Shown: piece by piece, positions 48,073 to 59,809 of the stretch
Numbering within the stretch: position 1 is the stretch's first letter
Layout: the number at the start of each line of letters is the position of its first letter
DNA from: Coprinus comatus
Taxonomy: Eukaryota > Basidiomycota > Agaricomycetes > Agaricales > Agaricaceae
Reading direction: 5' to 3'
NCBI GenBank assembly: GCA_034638255.1
Contig: JAWPGT010000071.1
Coordinates: forward strand, 53,458 to 117,457
DNA length: 64,000 nucleotides
Notes under the pieces: generated by a model
What the model was told of the DNA's origin: nothing
Database searches by the model: none
Seen by the model: the letters and a program-made list of their open reading frames with translations, nothing else
Translations under genes and position numbers: made by a program

Positions 48073-50044
48073 TTAGATTCCCTTGGCGTGACGTGGCATG
48101 ACATTGTGACGATAGGAGGAAAGACAAGAGAAAACAAGAAACCGAGAACGAAAAACAAAAAAGCAAAAGCGAAAAGAATACACGTACATTCTAAACGATC
48201 TATCATCTTCATCATCAGGCCAAGTAGCTCTCCAAGTATCTTGAGCTCTAGCGAAATCTCTCATAGCAGCTATCATATAAAAAAAAATCACATTAATCTC
48301 CTCACGGAACTTGGGGGGTAAATGGAAAGGAGGTATAAAAGAAAAGAAACGTACTTAAAGATCCATCGTACCATGGTTTATCACCTTTTTCATCTGGGAA
48401 CCAACCACTTGTACCTCCCGCTGAGAGGTTTATTATAAGATAGAATGCTGAATATTTGATTGTTAGCGAAGAGTAAAGGGGGGGTAGAAATGGAGAAAGG
48501 AAGAGGGAAAGGGGACATACGTTGATCAAAAGGTGCGTTTTTTCCACTATCTTTCCAAGGATTCTCAACCACAACTTGAGCTGAACCATTCTGAGCAGTC
48601 AATGGAAACCTTCCTCTATCCCAAAACCCATCCTTCTTCCCATCCAATCCCAAATCCAACATACTATTCAATCTTGAATCCGTATAAACCCTCATAAACG
48701 TCTCATCCCATTCCAAAGTATACGTATGAAACGATTTATGAAATGAAGAACGTTTCAGACTATACCATCCATAAATCTGTCTGAAAACAGAAGGTATAGG
48801 ACCATAATTCAAACTAGAACGAACATAGTTTGATCCTTGAGCTGGGTATCTTGGAGAATTGCCTCTAGCTTCCATAATATCAATTTCACCCGAAGTAGGC
48901 CAATTTCCATAAGAATTTTCTTCAGGTAACATCCAAATAGCAGGCCAAAGCCAATCTCCTCTAGGCAATTTGGCACGAATTTCAACCTTGCCATAACGAA
49001 TGCTTTTTTTCCCTTTAGTATTTATACGTGCAGATCGAACTGGATTGATAACTCTTCCAGTACCACTGTTGGATGTTATGGAACAAGCTGTTCGATTGGA
49101 TGTTGTACAATCGGATAAAGTGTAGGAACCTCCGTTGAATAAATCGAGATCAGGGATTTCTTCGGTTGTTAGAGTTGGATGAATGTAGAGTTGGGAATTG
49201 CGAAGGAATAGATTGTTAGGTGAGGCAGTTGTCATTTGGAATTCACCGTTTCTAAAAAGAATTTAAATTAATTTTTACATATAATATATTTTTAGGAAAT
49301 TTTAAAAAAAACATACCCGAAACCACCTAATTCGATATCGCGAGACCAAACGGATTCATCGAGGTCGTTACCGTTGAAATCTTCATCAAGGACAAGACAA
49401 AGAGAAGATTCATCCAATTTCTTGATATCTGCTAAGCCGAAATAACAAAGAACGGCAGCACCAACTATACCGAGGAAAAGACAAATGACGGTAAGCCACC
49501 AAGAAAGGCGAGCACCGATATCCTTTTTTTGGAGCCATGGTTTATCCGCCTTTTCCAATTTCTGAGGTAAACGAGTGCTTGGAAGGGGAGTACGTGATTT
49601 TAAAGGAAGGGCTACCGCTGAACCGTTTGGAGATGAAGGACCGATGGTTGTGTTGTATAATTGGGAAGAATAGTTTGGAGGAGCCCAGAGAGAGGAAGTA
49701 GGACGTGAAGCTGGAGAAAGAAAAGGAGCACGGAAGGAATGGTTGCTTCCTGTACGTGGAAGGGTAGGTGGTTCAGCTATGTTTGCCGCAGCACTTCCCT
49801 TGTAGGGAGAGTTGTTTGAGGCAGAGTCCGCCATGAAAGGAGCATAGGGACGTTCCAAGTCCTGAGCCAGAGGATGGTAGTCGTCTGAGAGAGACGAACG
49901 ACGACGAGACATGCCTGGGATGTGAGTGCCTGGGTCAGGGTTACCTGGATAAGCTTGGAAGGGAAAGACAAAGGAGGAGGGAGGAGGGTTATGGTCTGCA
50001 GGCATTCTGCGACGAGGACAATCGGCGCTTAAACGACGGGGCAT
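48073..50044 (-). CDS. GH16 family beta-glucan synthesis protein (KRE6/SKN1-like)
   Basis: Exon 1 (49317-50044) encodes a long Pro/Ser-rich cytosolic tail and one membrane anchor, WWLTVICLFLGIVGAAVLCY, then LDEDFNGNDLDESVWSRDIE. Exon 2 (48521-49251) holds the GH16 core: NGEFQMTT, RYGKVEIRAKLPRGDWLWPA, IWMLPE and the active-site GEIDIMEARG with the ExDxxE pair of catalytic Glu. Exon 3 gives NLSAGGTSGWFPDEKGDKPW, the last AMRDFARAQDTWRATWPDD. This is the type II membrane layout of SKN1/KRE6 proteins, which act in beta-1,6-glucan assembly in the secretory pathway. The 3' end is uncertain: an in-frame stop lies at 48073, but GTACGTG after SFRM (near 48188) may be a donor for one more short exon. 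It is divergent from the GT2 gene with 113 bp between starts. Confidence 0.88.
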
Positions 50045-50157
50045 GGATCGTAAGGACTAATTCTTGCCGAATTCATTTATCCACTTAACCATAGGACCCC
50101 AGATACCCTCCCGTCCTTTTATTTCCCACACACCATCCTTCTCATTCCACCCCTCCC
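50045..50157. promoter_or_regulatory. Shared divergent promoter of GH16 and GT2 genes
   Basis: The two start codons face away from each other with only 113 bp between them. The region is pyrimidine-rich on the GT2 side just before its ATG, as is common in fungal 5' leaders. No TATA box is visible. Both genes act at the cell wall, so co-regulation is a reasonable inference. Confidence 0.6.
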
Positions 50158-53100
50158 ATGGACTACGACCGCAACGACGCCCTCCTCCACTGGCTCTTCA
50201 GGCAGACCCAGGGCGATGCCTGGTTCAGGCCAAACGAGGAGCACATCTCTTCAGGTGTTGCTCTTAGAGTCGCAGATTGTACGTTTCATTCATCTATTTA
50301 TTATTATTCTGCTCAACTGCAAATCAGCCGAGTTTCGTGTTTTCCCCTACGAAAACGCTTCTCTCGAACCCTTTGAGACGGCCGTGGCTGCTCTCAACCC
50401 TCTCGTTGCAGTCAAAGTCCGTTCAGCAGCCGTCCATGCTGCTCTTGCAGATGTGTACGTATTAAAATTGTGATTTATTCCACCCTTGCACTCAGACTGT
50501 TTGCAGAGACTCTGAGGCAAAGTCGATCTACGTGGATGCCAACACTCGGATTCAGATACTGGACACGATGTTGCACCTCCCTCAGGCAGATCGGGAACAG
50601 TGCGCTGCGTTTATCGTAAGCCACCCCCTTTTCATCCTTTCCTAGATCTAAGATTCTGTCACACATCTAGCGTGACGAACGGGTAATGGTGATATGGTCT
50701 GAGAATCTAGATAGCATCGTCACCACCTGCAACGACTTTGAGGAACGTCTCATTAAACTCTTATGGCGTTCCAGGCCTGTCGTATCCACAACCACCTCAT
50801 CCTCTATTGCTCCCTCCGTTAATGAACATGGTAGTCTCGAGGCTGCACATCCTCTTTCCCGTGTTGGCTCTCATCAAGCTAGTCTCCGTGCCGGTGCTCG
50901 CGTTTATGGCATGGAAAGTATCGACCTCGGTGCTCCAAACGAAAAAGGAAAGGGCAAGGAAAAGGATCTTGCCGTAGAATCAGAACAGCAGGTCAAGAAA
51001 TTCAAACGCACCTGGTATGGTAAAAAGTACGAGGTTCCTCAAGACGACCTAGAAGCTCAGCGGCCAACAAAACGTCCCGTAAAATACTATGCCCCTCTTT
51101 ACAACGGTCTTGCTGCTGCCCTTTCTATTGTCTTTATTGGCATTGGTATTCGCACTTTGCTACGCGAATGGTCTCTTGATGGCGATGCTGTCAGATTTGC
51201 TCTATTGGCCGTTGCTCCCCTTTTGTTCTGCGTTTCTCTGTTCTTTACAATGCAGATGATTCAGAACGTTACTATGGCTATTGGCCCTATCGCTCATTAC
51301 CACGAAAACTCGAAATATTATTCCGCCGTCAAACCTAGGCCTAACAAGGACGTCGATAACAACCTTCCTCATATTACCATTCAAATGCCTGTGTATAAAG
51401 AGAGTCTTGATGCAGTGCTGGCACCGTCTATCGAATCGCTCTCAAGGTGGAACTTCTACTATCTTTATCAATGATGATGGTTTACGAGTATGTTTTCCGT
51501 TCTTGTCTCATCTTTTTCTTACTGATGATTTTCATTAGTTGTTGTCACCTGCTAATCGTGACGAACGGTTGGCGTATTATGCTAATCATAACATTGGTTG
51601 GGTTGCTCGTCCTAAACATGAGGTTGCACCTGATGGTTTTAAACGTGCTGGAAGGTTCAAGAAAGCTTCGAATATGAACTACGGTAAAACCTCTTGTTTT
51701 TCATTTCATCTCCATACCTATATTAAAAATTTCCTTTTTTATTAGGTTTGGCTGTTTCACTTAAAGCAGAGAAACATCTCGAGAAATTATTAGCGGACCG
51801 TGCGAATGGTGAAATTGGTGAAAAGCGATCTTCAGAAGCTTCTGGTTCTGGTTCAGCCGCTGGTACACCTTCGTCAGCATCAAGTCACGCTCAACAACAT
51901 GGTTTACAATATCAAAATCATGAAGGTGACGATAGTGTAATCTGGGGAACATCAAATGCAGCACATCCTTCAAATGGACTATTAGGTGAAGAAGATTTGG
52001 AAGAGAAAGCATTAGCTTTAGCAATTGAAGAAACTTGGGAAGAAAGTGGTAGGAAATGGAGACCTTGGGCAGCAAATGGGAGATCTACTAGGATTGGAGA
52101 GATTGTGTTGATTGTGGATTCGGATACGATTGTTCCTGAAGATTGTTTGAGAGATGCTGCTAGAGAAATGGCTGAAAGTCCTACTGTGGCGATTATTCAA
52201 CATGAGAGTGATGTTATGCAGGTTGCTCATCATTATTTTGAGAATGGGATTGCGTATTTTACTAGGAGGATTAATAGGTGTATTTCGATGTGTAGTTTTT
52301 TTTTTTCTTTCTTCTTTTCTTTTTGTGTTGAGACTGAAGTTGTTTTTGGACTTTGGTGTAGCTTGTGCGAATGGTGAAGTGGCACCATTCGTAGGTCATA
52401 ATGCGTAAGTTGAACCATTCTTCTCCCTCCCTCCCCCTCCCCCTCCCTCCCTTTCTCTCTTAATCTCAAAAAGACTCCTCCGTTTCCCCGCTTCTCCTAT
52501 TTTTGGGAATCGTGCTTACAAAAATTGTTTTTGTAGGTTCTTGAGATGGAAGGCTATTCAAGACGCCGCGTTCATCGATCCCGCGGATGGATTGGAGAAG
52601 ATTTGGTCGGAAAGTAATGTTTCGGAAGATTTTGATATGGCTTTGAGGTTGTTGAGGAGAGGTTATATCGTTAGGTATGTTTTTTCTTCTTTTTTTTTTT
52701 CTTCATTATTTATTTATATTTTTTTTATTTAATTTTAGATGGGCTACGTATTCGAACTGTGGATTCAAAGAAGGTGTTTCGCTTACTGTGGATGATGAAT
52801 TGAATAGGTGGCAGAAGTATGCTTATGGATGTAATGAGTGAGTTTCTATTTGTTTGTTGGAAGGGAAGGGGGTACGGATTATTGATGTGGATTTTTTTTT
52901 TTCACTTTTCATTTAGGTTGTTATTTAATCCTTTGGTCGAGTGGTGGAAAAAAGGACCTATTTCAACTCAGATTCATAAGTTTATTTGGTCAAATGCGCC
53001 TATTCATTATAAACTTTCAATGTTATCTTGTATGTTTCTCAAAAAACTCTCAAGTGACTAATACTAATCTCATAAAACAGATATGTTCTCATATTACGGT

Positions 53101-53883
53101 ATCGCAGCCTCAGTTACGATTTCGGTGATCAACTATATTCTACTTGGATTCCAATTTGAAGTGGATGGGTATTTTATGCATTCATTTGAGATTTGGTTGG
53201 CTACTGTTGTTGTGTTTTGGGGATCTGGAACGATTGGGTATACGTTATTGGAGTATAGATTGGGTGAGAAGAAATTGATTAGTGCGTTCTTGGAGAATTT
53301 GATTTGGATTCCTTTCTTGTGAGTTCTTTCTATCTCTCCTTACCTATACCCATCTCTCTTGATTACTCAAACCAACTTACCAACTTAATAATAACAATAA
53401 TAACAATAATATAGCTTCTTTTCTTCGGAGGTCTATCAATCCCAGTTTCACAAGCAATCCTAGCCCATTTATTTTCGTATAATATTCAATGGTCAGCAAC
53501 GATTAAAGAAGTTGAATCATCAAATTTTTTCAAGGAGATACCAAAGATTGTGAAGAGGTTTTGGTTTCCTTTGGTTTTTTCTGTTGTGATTTTGGTTGGG
53601 ATTGTGATTTGTTCGACTAGTGTTGTACCGTTTGAGTGGAGAGTTACTGGGAGTGAGGGGTGGGCTGTTATTTTGCCTTTGGTGTAAGTGGTTTTTTTTC
53701 TTCTTTGCTTTTCATTTTCTTTCATTCTTTTTTTGAAAGAGAGCAAGAGTTTATATGAAGGCGATTGTTGATGACGATAATGATGCTGATACTTTTTTTC
53801 TTCGCTTTATTAGGTTGGCAGCCGCTTGTCATATATTGTTCCCCATCGTTTTGAACCCTTGGTTGATGGTGTTTTCGTATTAA
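50158..53883 (+). CDS. Glycosyltransferase family 2 (chitin synthase-like), apparent frame break near 51440
   Basis: The N-terminus MDYDRNDALLHWLFRQTQGD, with RVFPYENASLEPFE and SIYVDANTRIQILDTMLHLP, is that of the fungal GT2 family related to chitin and hyaluronan synthases. Two membrane helices follow near 51115-51270. The catalytic region shows NDDG (Asp codons 51473-51478), NHNIGWVARPKH, IVDSDT, SEDFDMALRL and NRWQKYAYG (QRW-like), then a block of C-terminal membrane helices ending LNPWLMVFSY. Ten or so short introns are present. Between APSIESL and GGTSTIFINDDG the frame changes and about nine residues usual for the family seem to be missing (51436-51446). The rest is intact. Close relatives in ascomycetes are needed for hyphal extension on solid surfaces. 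Product is a polysaccharide, exact sugar unknown. Confidence 0.85.
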
Positions 53884-55997
53884 AAAGAAAAAGAAACGCT
53901 GGCCGTTGGATTCTATTTTGGGTTGGTGGTTGGTGGGTATTGGTTTGAATGGATTTTTTTTATAATTGTGTGGGCGATGGGGAGAGTGTTAAAGAGTTAT
54001 ACAACAACGAACAAGAAACACGGATATTGGGTATTGATATTGATATTTGGTATTCGGTATTTGGTATTGACTAGGATTGTTCAGTTTCTATGGCTATGTT
54101 TTGGATTTTTCTTTTCTTTCTTTTTCCTTTTCTTTTTTACTTTACTGTTATTGTGGTTTCTTGTTTGTTGGTTCTTGGCATGAACCGTTCTCTCTCCCTC
54201 CTCATTCCTCCCCATTCTTATTTGCCATTTCTCGTTTTTCCACTACCCATTTTACGTTTCTGTTTCTGTTTCTGTTTTCATCCACCCACCATCCTTCATG
54301 GTTCTCCTCCATTCTACATCCCCTTTCTCATGCACACACACTCATTCATTGTTCATTGATTTTCTGCCATGTTCAAATTCTGCCATTTCTTTTTTTATAC
54401 CTCCTCCCAAAGAAACAACACGTACACAAGTTACGGACGTTTTTGTTTGTTTTTTGGACACAAATATTGTAAATTCCTTTCCTCCCCTTCCCACTCTCTT
54501 TTTTTCTTTTCTTGGCACGTTCTTTACCTTTTTAGGTTCAAGATAAGACGTATACGTACACGTACAAGCATACACGCACATTCCTTTGTTTTTTAGATCC
54601 TTTGTTTTGTAGATTTACTAAGTTGTTATTTTTTTGTCTTTCTTTTATATATGCTCGTTTTATTTCCTTTTTTTTATTATTGTTTTGGTGTGAGATTTGA
54701 AGGGTAGTTGGATCTCCTGACTGGTGACCGGTGACTATCCATCATCCATTGACAACTTTGATGCGGACGAGTTTGCGTTGTGTAAATTGTTTGTAGAAGT
54801 GATATGTGTTCTTTGAATTATGGATGTCATGTGAAGAGATTGTGGGGTGTATCGGAAATCTGGAATGGCCAGTGCGGTTGTAGACTACGAATTCTTAACA
54901 AAAAACATACCCAGAAATGGTTTAGTCTGGATCTGTTTTTGTTTTTTTTTGGGGGGAGTCGTTAGTTGTCAGTTGTGTGCTTTTGCTGTTAAACCGAATA
55001 GAATAGAAGAAAGAAGCGAGTAGATCACCCCATTTTCAGGTGTTTTTGTCGCATGTCAACTGCATGTCGATCAGATATTCTGTCACAATTGATATAGATA
55101 GTTGATAGTTTCTGGTAAGTAGTGTGTGTAGTTGTACGTACGTACATGATTGTCAAAACCGGAGGGGATTTTTGTTCGGATGTCATGGGGCCTTTTTTAA
55201 AAATTAAAAATTAAAGGTGGGTTGTTCAATATTCAATGTTCCGCGATGGTAGCGGTCCACGGTTTGGTATGTAGTTAACCATGGTTCCTTCTACATAGAT
55301 AGGATCGTTAGTAAATGCCGTAGTATTTAGCATTTGGTGATGAAAAAACAACACACGGATGGAAAGAATCCCATTTCGGTCTCTATCTATGCCATTTCGG
55401 TCTCTTTGCCAGTGTTCGGTTCCAATTTATCTATCCCTACATATATATTTTATCAGCCGATGTCTCTCCTACGGTCTCCGAGTTGACGTCAAGCAAGTAG
55501 GTAAGTAACCATGCGGATCGGGTTATTTTACAAGTATATGTAATTATGCGTGATAGAGATTCTACTTGCTGATAGATTCGAAGTTAGTGATAATTTACAT
55601 ATTGTACATTTTGTCTCTGAGAAGAGTTAGAGAAGATGGATATTGAATGTTGAAGAGGTTTCCATAGTCACCGTTAACAAGACTACCTAGCTATTAACTA
55701 TATTCATGATTGACAGTAACTTATTATTCACGGTTTGAATAGTACGCTTAATACGTATGCATATCAACAAAATAAAGTACAAAAAGCGGAGCGACTTCCT
55801 TAGATTTTTAATCTCCCAGGCCTTTGTTTTTGTTTTTTCAAGAAAAGAAATAAAGGGGACAGTGCCGCTGAGTGTGAGATAAACGAAGCTACAACATTAA
55901 GTTTAGCTAATGACATCGTGTATGTAATAATGTTCATATCCACAAATCGATTCATCCCCTTCTCCTTCCTTTTTCTCTCTCTCTCTCGCCATCAAAA
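53884..55997. other. Long T/C-rich intergenic region
   Basis: The 3' flank of the GT2 gene is strongly T- and C-rich on the plus strand (54100-54700). Frames here are low-complexity hydrophobic runs caused by this composition, not genes. A CT repeat precedes the ATG at 55998. Confidence 0.5.
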
Positions 55998-56063
55998 ATG
56001 CCTCAAGGAAGTCGCACAGAACGCCTCGAGGCGCTCAAAAAAGCCTTCCCTATCAATCACGTA
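55998..56063 (+). pseudogene. Orphan first exon of an unrecognised gene
   Basis: After a pyrimidine-rich leader (TCTCTCTCTCTCTCGCC, near 55976-55990) an ATG opens MPQGSRTERLEALKKAFPIN and then meets GTAAAA, a possible donor. The leader and basic helix look like a real gene start. No continuation is found before the TIR element that begins at 56187, nor in the inverted segment or beyond. It may be the remnant of a gene broken by the transposon activity. The protein is not recognised. Confidence 0.3.
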
Positions 56064-56186
56064 AAAATAAAATCAACCCAAAACAAAAAGATAACGGACT
56101 CATACTCGATGATTCTATAAATAAACTCAACCGAGGACGCTTAGAGAACATATTGTATTAGATGATCGAGATATCGTATATACGTA

Positions 56187-56288
56187 CAGACTCCTTCCCA
56201 GTCCACGTGCCGCTCCTTATATAAGCGACTTGTAAACAAGGGCTTGTCGCGTCAGCGGACTGGCACAACTTGTGTGTGGCTTTATTTG
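56187..56288 (+). repeat. Left terminal inverted repeat of copy A
   Basis: About 102 bp from CAGACTCC to GGCTTTATTTG; it recurs as reverse complement at 56937-57038. Sequence beyond this point diverges between the two ends. Confidence 0.85.
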
Positions 56289-56936
56289 ATATAAACTTCT
56301 AAGACCCGTGTGAACCCAGCAAACAAAGCGTACTTCCCGCGCCCAACTATCCAATTTAGTAACAGCAGAACTGATGCCGGTCGGATGCCGGTGGTGGATC
56401 CTGATACAAGAACCTTGGGAAAGCATTGGTTGTCCCCTCGGCGGAAGGGCTACCATATACATTGGTATGAAAATGTTTGTTCGACCCGAATTTGACCTCG
56501 TAATCAGGTGTATTTCTGTGCGTAGTCTGTTTTAATTTTTAACTATCTCGAAAGCCCATTTAAATGTGATGTCGGGCTCATGCTTATGCATTAATATATA
56601 AAAGGTCTGTAATACTAGATATATCACATATGAGCAATGTTCCATGATCTGTATATGGTGTGTGATCAAGCTCCAATGTTAACTTCCATTCATTCATGAG
56701 TTGTCAGAGTTGTAGCACTTCAAGGATTGAGAGTGGCACTGACCCGGGGTAAATATGATAGTGGTGTGAAAAGCATGTGTCTACTTATTTAATACACAAC
56801 TTCCTGTTTCCTCATGTGTCGGGATGACCCCCCGCCCTGCCCCCGCCTTCCCAATTGTGTAACTTCCGAATTTGGATAGGGTGCGCATGATGGCCGCTGT
56901 TTGTGCATTTCACACGGGTTAGCGGAAGCTCTAGGA

Positions 56937-57038
56937 CAAATAAAGCCACACACAAGTTGTGCCAGTCCGCTGACGCGACAAGCCCTTGTTTACAAGTCGC
57001 TTATATAAGGAGCGGCACGTGGACTGGGAAGGAGTCTG
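56937..57038 (-). repeat. Right terminal inverted repeat of copy A
   Basis: Reverse complement of the left terminal repeat, ending GGAAGGAGTCTG. Confidence 0.85.
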
Positions 57039-57305
57039 AATCATAACCAGAATACATACAGGCGTTAGCATTAGCCAAAATTTTACTTACCGGCGGCCTT
57101 AGTAACTAGCAATGGGTGGCAGACTCGGTGACTCGGAGTGGGTGACCATTGTAACCCATCCCATCCTCTTTTTTTCAAAAATTGTCTAGCTATCTGTTAC
57201 CTTCTACATCCGAGGAGGGCGGGTGGACTACTAAACGGATGACGGAATTAGTATGCTTAGGGGAAGAAAACGCAAAGCATTTGACTTTTTCTTTGAAGAA
57301 CTATA

Positions 57306-57963
57306 CAGTGTAACACCGTCACTTGACACATGAAACTGTATTATTTTTTTCAAGACTCATTGAAGCATGTAATTAATAAGTAAGTTTTATAAACATGTTG
57401 TAAACTCAATTATAAATGTTTATGAATGACTTTGGGAGAAAAAGATAAAAGTGAAAAAAATCTGAAAATTGAACTACGAGAGGGTCTAAAATCAGGCCAA
57501 AAAGTGTCAATTGGCACACCGTGACCTTATGTGACACGCGCATCAAAATCCATCATCACCGTCTTCATCTACTGATTCTTGAGTGTACAAGTTGTCACAC
57601 ATTGCGAAAACTACTGTAGAATGTTCGAACGGCATGCTATTTACGTCAAGATTTGCAGGTATATAGTAAGCATGCTTGACAATTGGTGTGAAAATTTTGA
57701 ATCCGTTTTGATTAGAAATGGGAAGGATAGAATAACTATAAAAGTCATCTACTTTTGAGATTTCATTGATCCCCGATTTTTTATCAGTAAATTTCTTCTT
57801 AACCATGCATTTCTCACTCTGTAGCTTTCATACTTTTTATACTGGTACTGATACTATGTACGCCAATTTACACGATTTTTATAGAATTAAACAATAAGGG
57901 GGGAAAATGGAATAATTGATCGTGTCAAGTGATTGTGGTGTGTCAAGTGACGGTGTTACACTG
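57306..57963. mobile_element. TA-flanked TIR element (Tc1/mariner- or pogo-like MITE)
   Basis: A 658-bp element with 25-bp perfect terminal inverted repeats (CAGTGTAACACCGTCACTTG and following bases on the left; its reverse complement at 57939-57963). It is flanked by TA at 57304-57305 and 57964-57965, the target duplication of Tc1/mariner-type elements, and the CAGTG terminus is typical of that group. It contains a minus-strand frame of 87 codons (57543-57806, starting MVKKKFTDKKSGINEI) with no recognised transposase motif. It sits inside the segment bounded by the two Mutator-like copies. Non-autonomous status is inferred from size. Confidence 0.75.
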
Positions 57964-57965
57964 TA

Positions 57966-58957
57966 GTATTCCCGTCACCGCCACACACCACACCCGTTCG
58001 GTATAAAACACAAATGCCTCAGGCCCCAAGTATTCATATGAACAAACGTAACTTTAATATAATGAATATATAGGAGAAACTCTCTCACAGATTCCCGGGT
58101 GTGAAAAAAAAAAGTGCGCACTGCAGCACTGGCCCAAGGTTGAGTTTTTCATTCTAAGGTAAAAAAAAAAAAAGAATCATGCGGTATCAAAAGAACCATT
58201 GTTTTAGCACCGATCTCGACAGCCAGACATCCATTCTACTATACTACCCACACTACTTGCGGCGGAAAAGAAAATAACTTTTCAACGATGATAATAGCTT
58301 TGGTTGACCTCGGAACGACCTCGGATTGACTAGTTATGTACAGTAGGCCTTGGTAAGCCTCGGTACCTTGCGAAATTTTTTTATTGAAATTAACTCCCTC
58401 CCCTCTCAGCTTATTTAACCATCCTGATATGCTATCACCCGGGTGATGACGATGCAAGAAAGATAAGTACAGCAGTACATAATCTGTTTGCAAACACAAG
58501 TCGCGTCATCAGGTTCAAATATTTCGATTTTTTATTTTGCAAAAAGAAAAACTCCTTCACGGCAACAATCTAACGACTCAAAAATTAAAAAAAAATTAAA
58601 AAATTAAAAAAAAATGGTAATGACGTAAAATCCTTCACACACACACATGTACAGAGAAAGGGATTTTGTGTATGTACGCGTGCATCATATAATAATGCAT
58701 CATTTTCCGTATTGCACTGATGCACCATTCTAATGAATGCCTGACTGAACAGTACAGGAAACGTTGTCTTTTTCTATTTTAAGTTTTTCTGTGATTTCAA
58801 CTACGTAACTCTGGTTCCAAATCGGGCACACATAATTATTTTCAGGGACTGATTACAGGAAGTGGGGACCCCGGCCACTACAAGTCAATTCAATTCGGAA
58901 TTATCTGAAAAATGAAAAATTGATGATCCTGTCACAACATAAAATCAGTATGTATAT
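57966..58957. other. Unassigned spacer within the inverted segment
   Basis: No gene supported. It has A-rich tracts (58100-58180, 58580-58620) and a CA repeat near 58638. A minus-strand frame at 58239-58499 shows no domain. Confidence 0.45.
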
Positions 58958-59809
58958 CAGACTCCTTCCCAGTCCACGTGCCGCTCCTTATATAAGCGAC
59001 TTGTAAACAAGGGCTTGTCGCGTCAGCGGACTGGCACAACTTGTGTGTGGCTTTATTTGTCCTAGAGCTTCCGCTAACCCGTGTGAAATGCACAAACAGC
59101 GGCCATCATGCGCACCCTATCCAAATTCGGAAGTTACACAATTGGGAAGGCGGGGGCAGGGCGGGGGGTCATCCCGACACATGAGGAAACAGGAAGTTGT
59201 GTATTAAATAAGTAGACACATGCTTTTCACACCACTATCATATTTACCCCGGGTCAGTGCCACTCTCAATCCTTGAAGTGCTACAACTCTGACAACTCAT
59301 GAATGAATGGAAGTTAACATTGGAGCTTGATCACACACCATATACAGATCATGGAACATTGCTCATATGTGATATATCTAGTATTACAGACCTTTTATAT
59401 ATTAATGCATAAGCATGAGCCCGACATCACATTTAAATGGGCTTTCGAGATAGTTAAAAATTAAAACAGACTACGCACAGAAATACACCTGATTACGAGG
59501 TCGAATTCGGGTCGAACAAACATTTTCATACCAATGTATATGGTAGCCCTTCCGCCGAGGGGACAACCAATGCTTTCCCAAGGTTCTTGTATCAGGATCC
59601 ACCACCGGCATCCGACCGGCATCAGTTCTGCTGTTACTAAATTGGATAGTTGGGCGCGGGAAGTACGCTTTGTTTGCTGGGTTCACACGGGTCTTAGAAG
59701 TTTATATCAAATAAAGCCACACACAAGTTGTGCCAGTCCGCTGACGCGACAAGCCCTTGTTTACAAGTCGCTTATATAAGGAGCGGCACGTGGACTGGGA
59801 AGGAGTCTG
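58958..59809 (-). mobile_element. Non-autonomous Mutator-like TIR element, copy B
   Basis: The same 852-bp element as at 56187-57038, in opposite orientation. Stretches compared by eye across the whole length are identical, including the 81-codon frame (here 59534-59779 plus strand). Flanking 9-mers are TATGTATAT on the left (58949-58957) and GTTATGATT on the right (59810-59818). The right flank is the exact reverse complement of the right flank of copy A; the left flank is the reverse complement of the left flank of copy A with one mismatch. Confidence 0.88.

Larger units (their letters stand above)
56187..57038 (+). mobile_element. Non-autonomous Mutator-like TIR element, copy A
   Basis: An 852-bp element with termini CAGACTCCTTCCC and GGGAAGGAGTCTG and perfect terminal inverted repeats of about 102 bp at 56187-56288 and 56937-57038. 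No transposase is encoded; the only open frame is 81 codons. The same element, apparently identical, lies in opposite orientation at 58958-59809. Flanking 9-mers are ATATACGTA on the left (56178-56186) and AATCATAAC on the right (57039-57047). These do not match each other but do match the flanks of copy B in inverted form. Long TIRs and 9-bp duplications fit the Mutator (MULE) superfamily. Confidence 0.88.

Noticed and set aside
53923..54596. Hydrophobic open frames after the GT2 gene
   Set aside because: They come from T- and C-rich composition (Phe/Leu/Ser runs), overlap in all frames and lack introns or domain content.
56217..56462. 81-codon frame inside the Mutator-like element as a transposase
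   Set aside because: Too short and without DDE, zinc-finger or other transposase motifs. Its exact repetition in the second copy only reflects identity of the elements.
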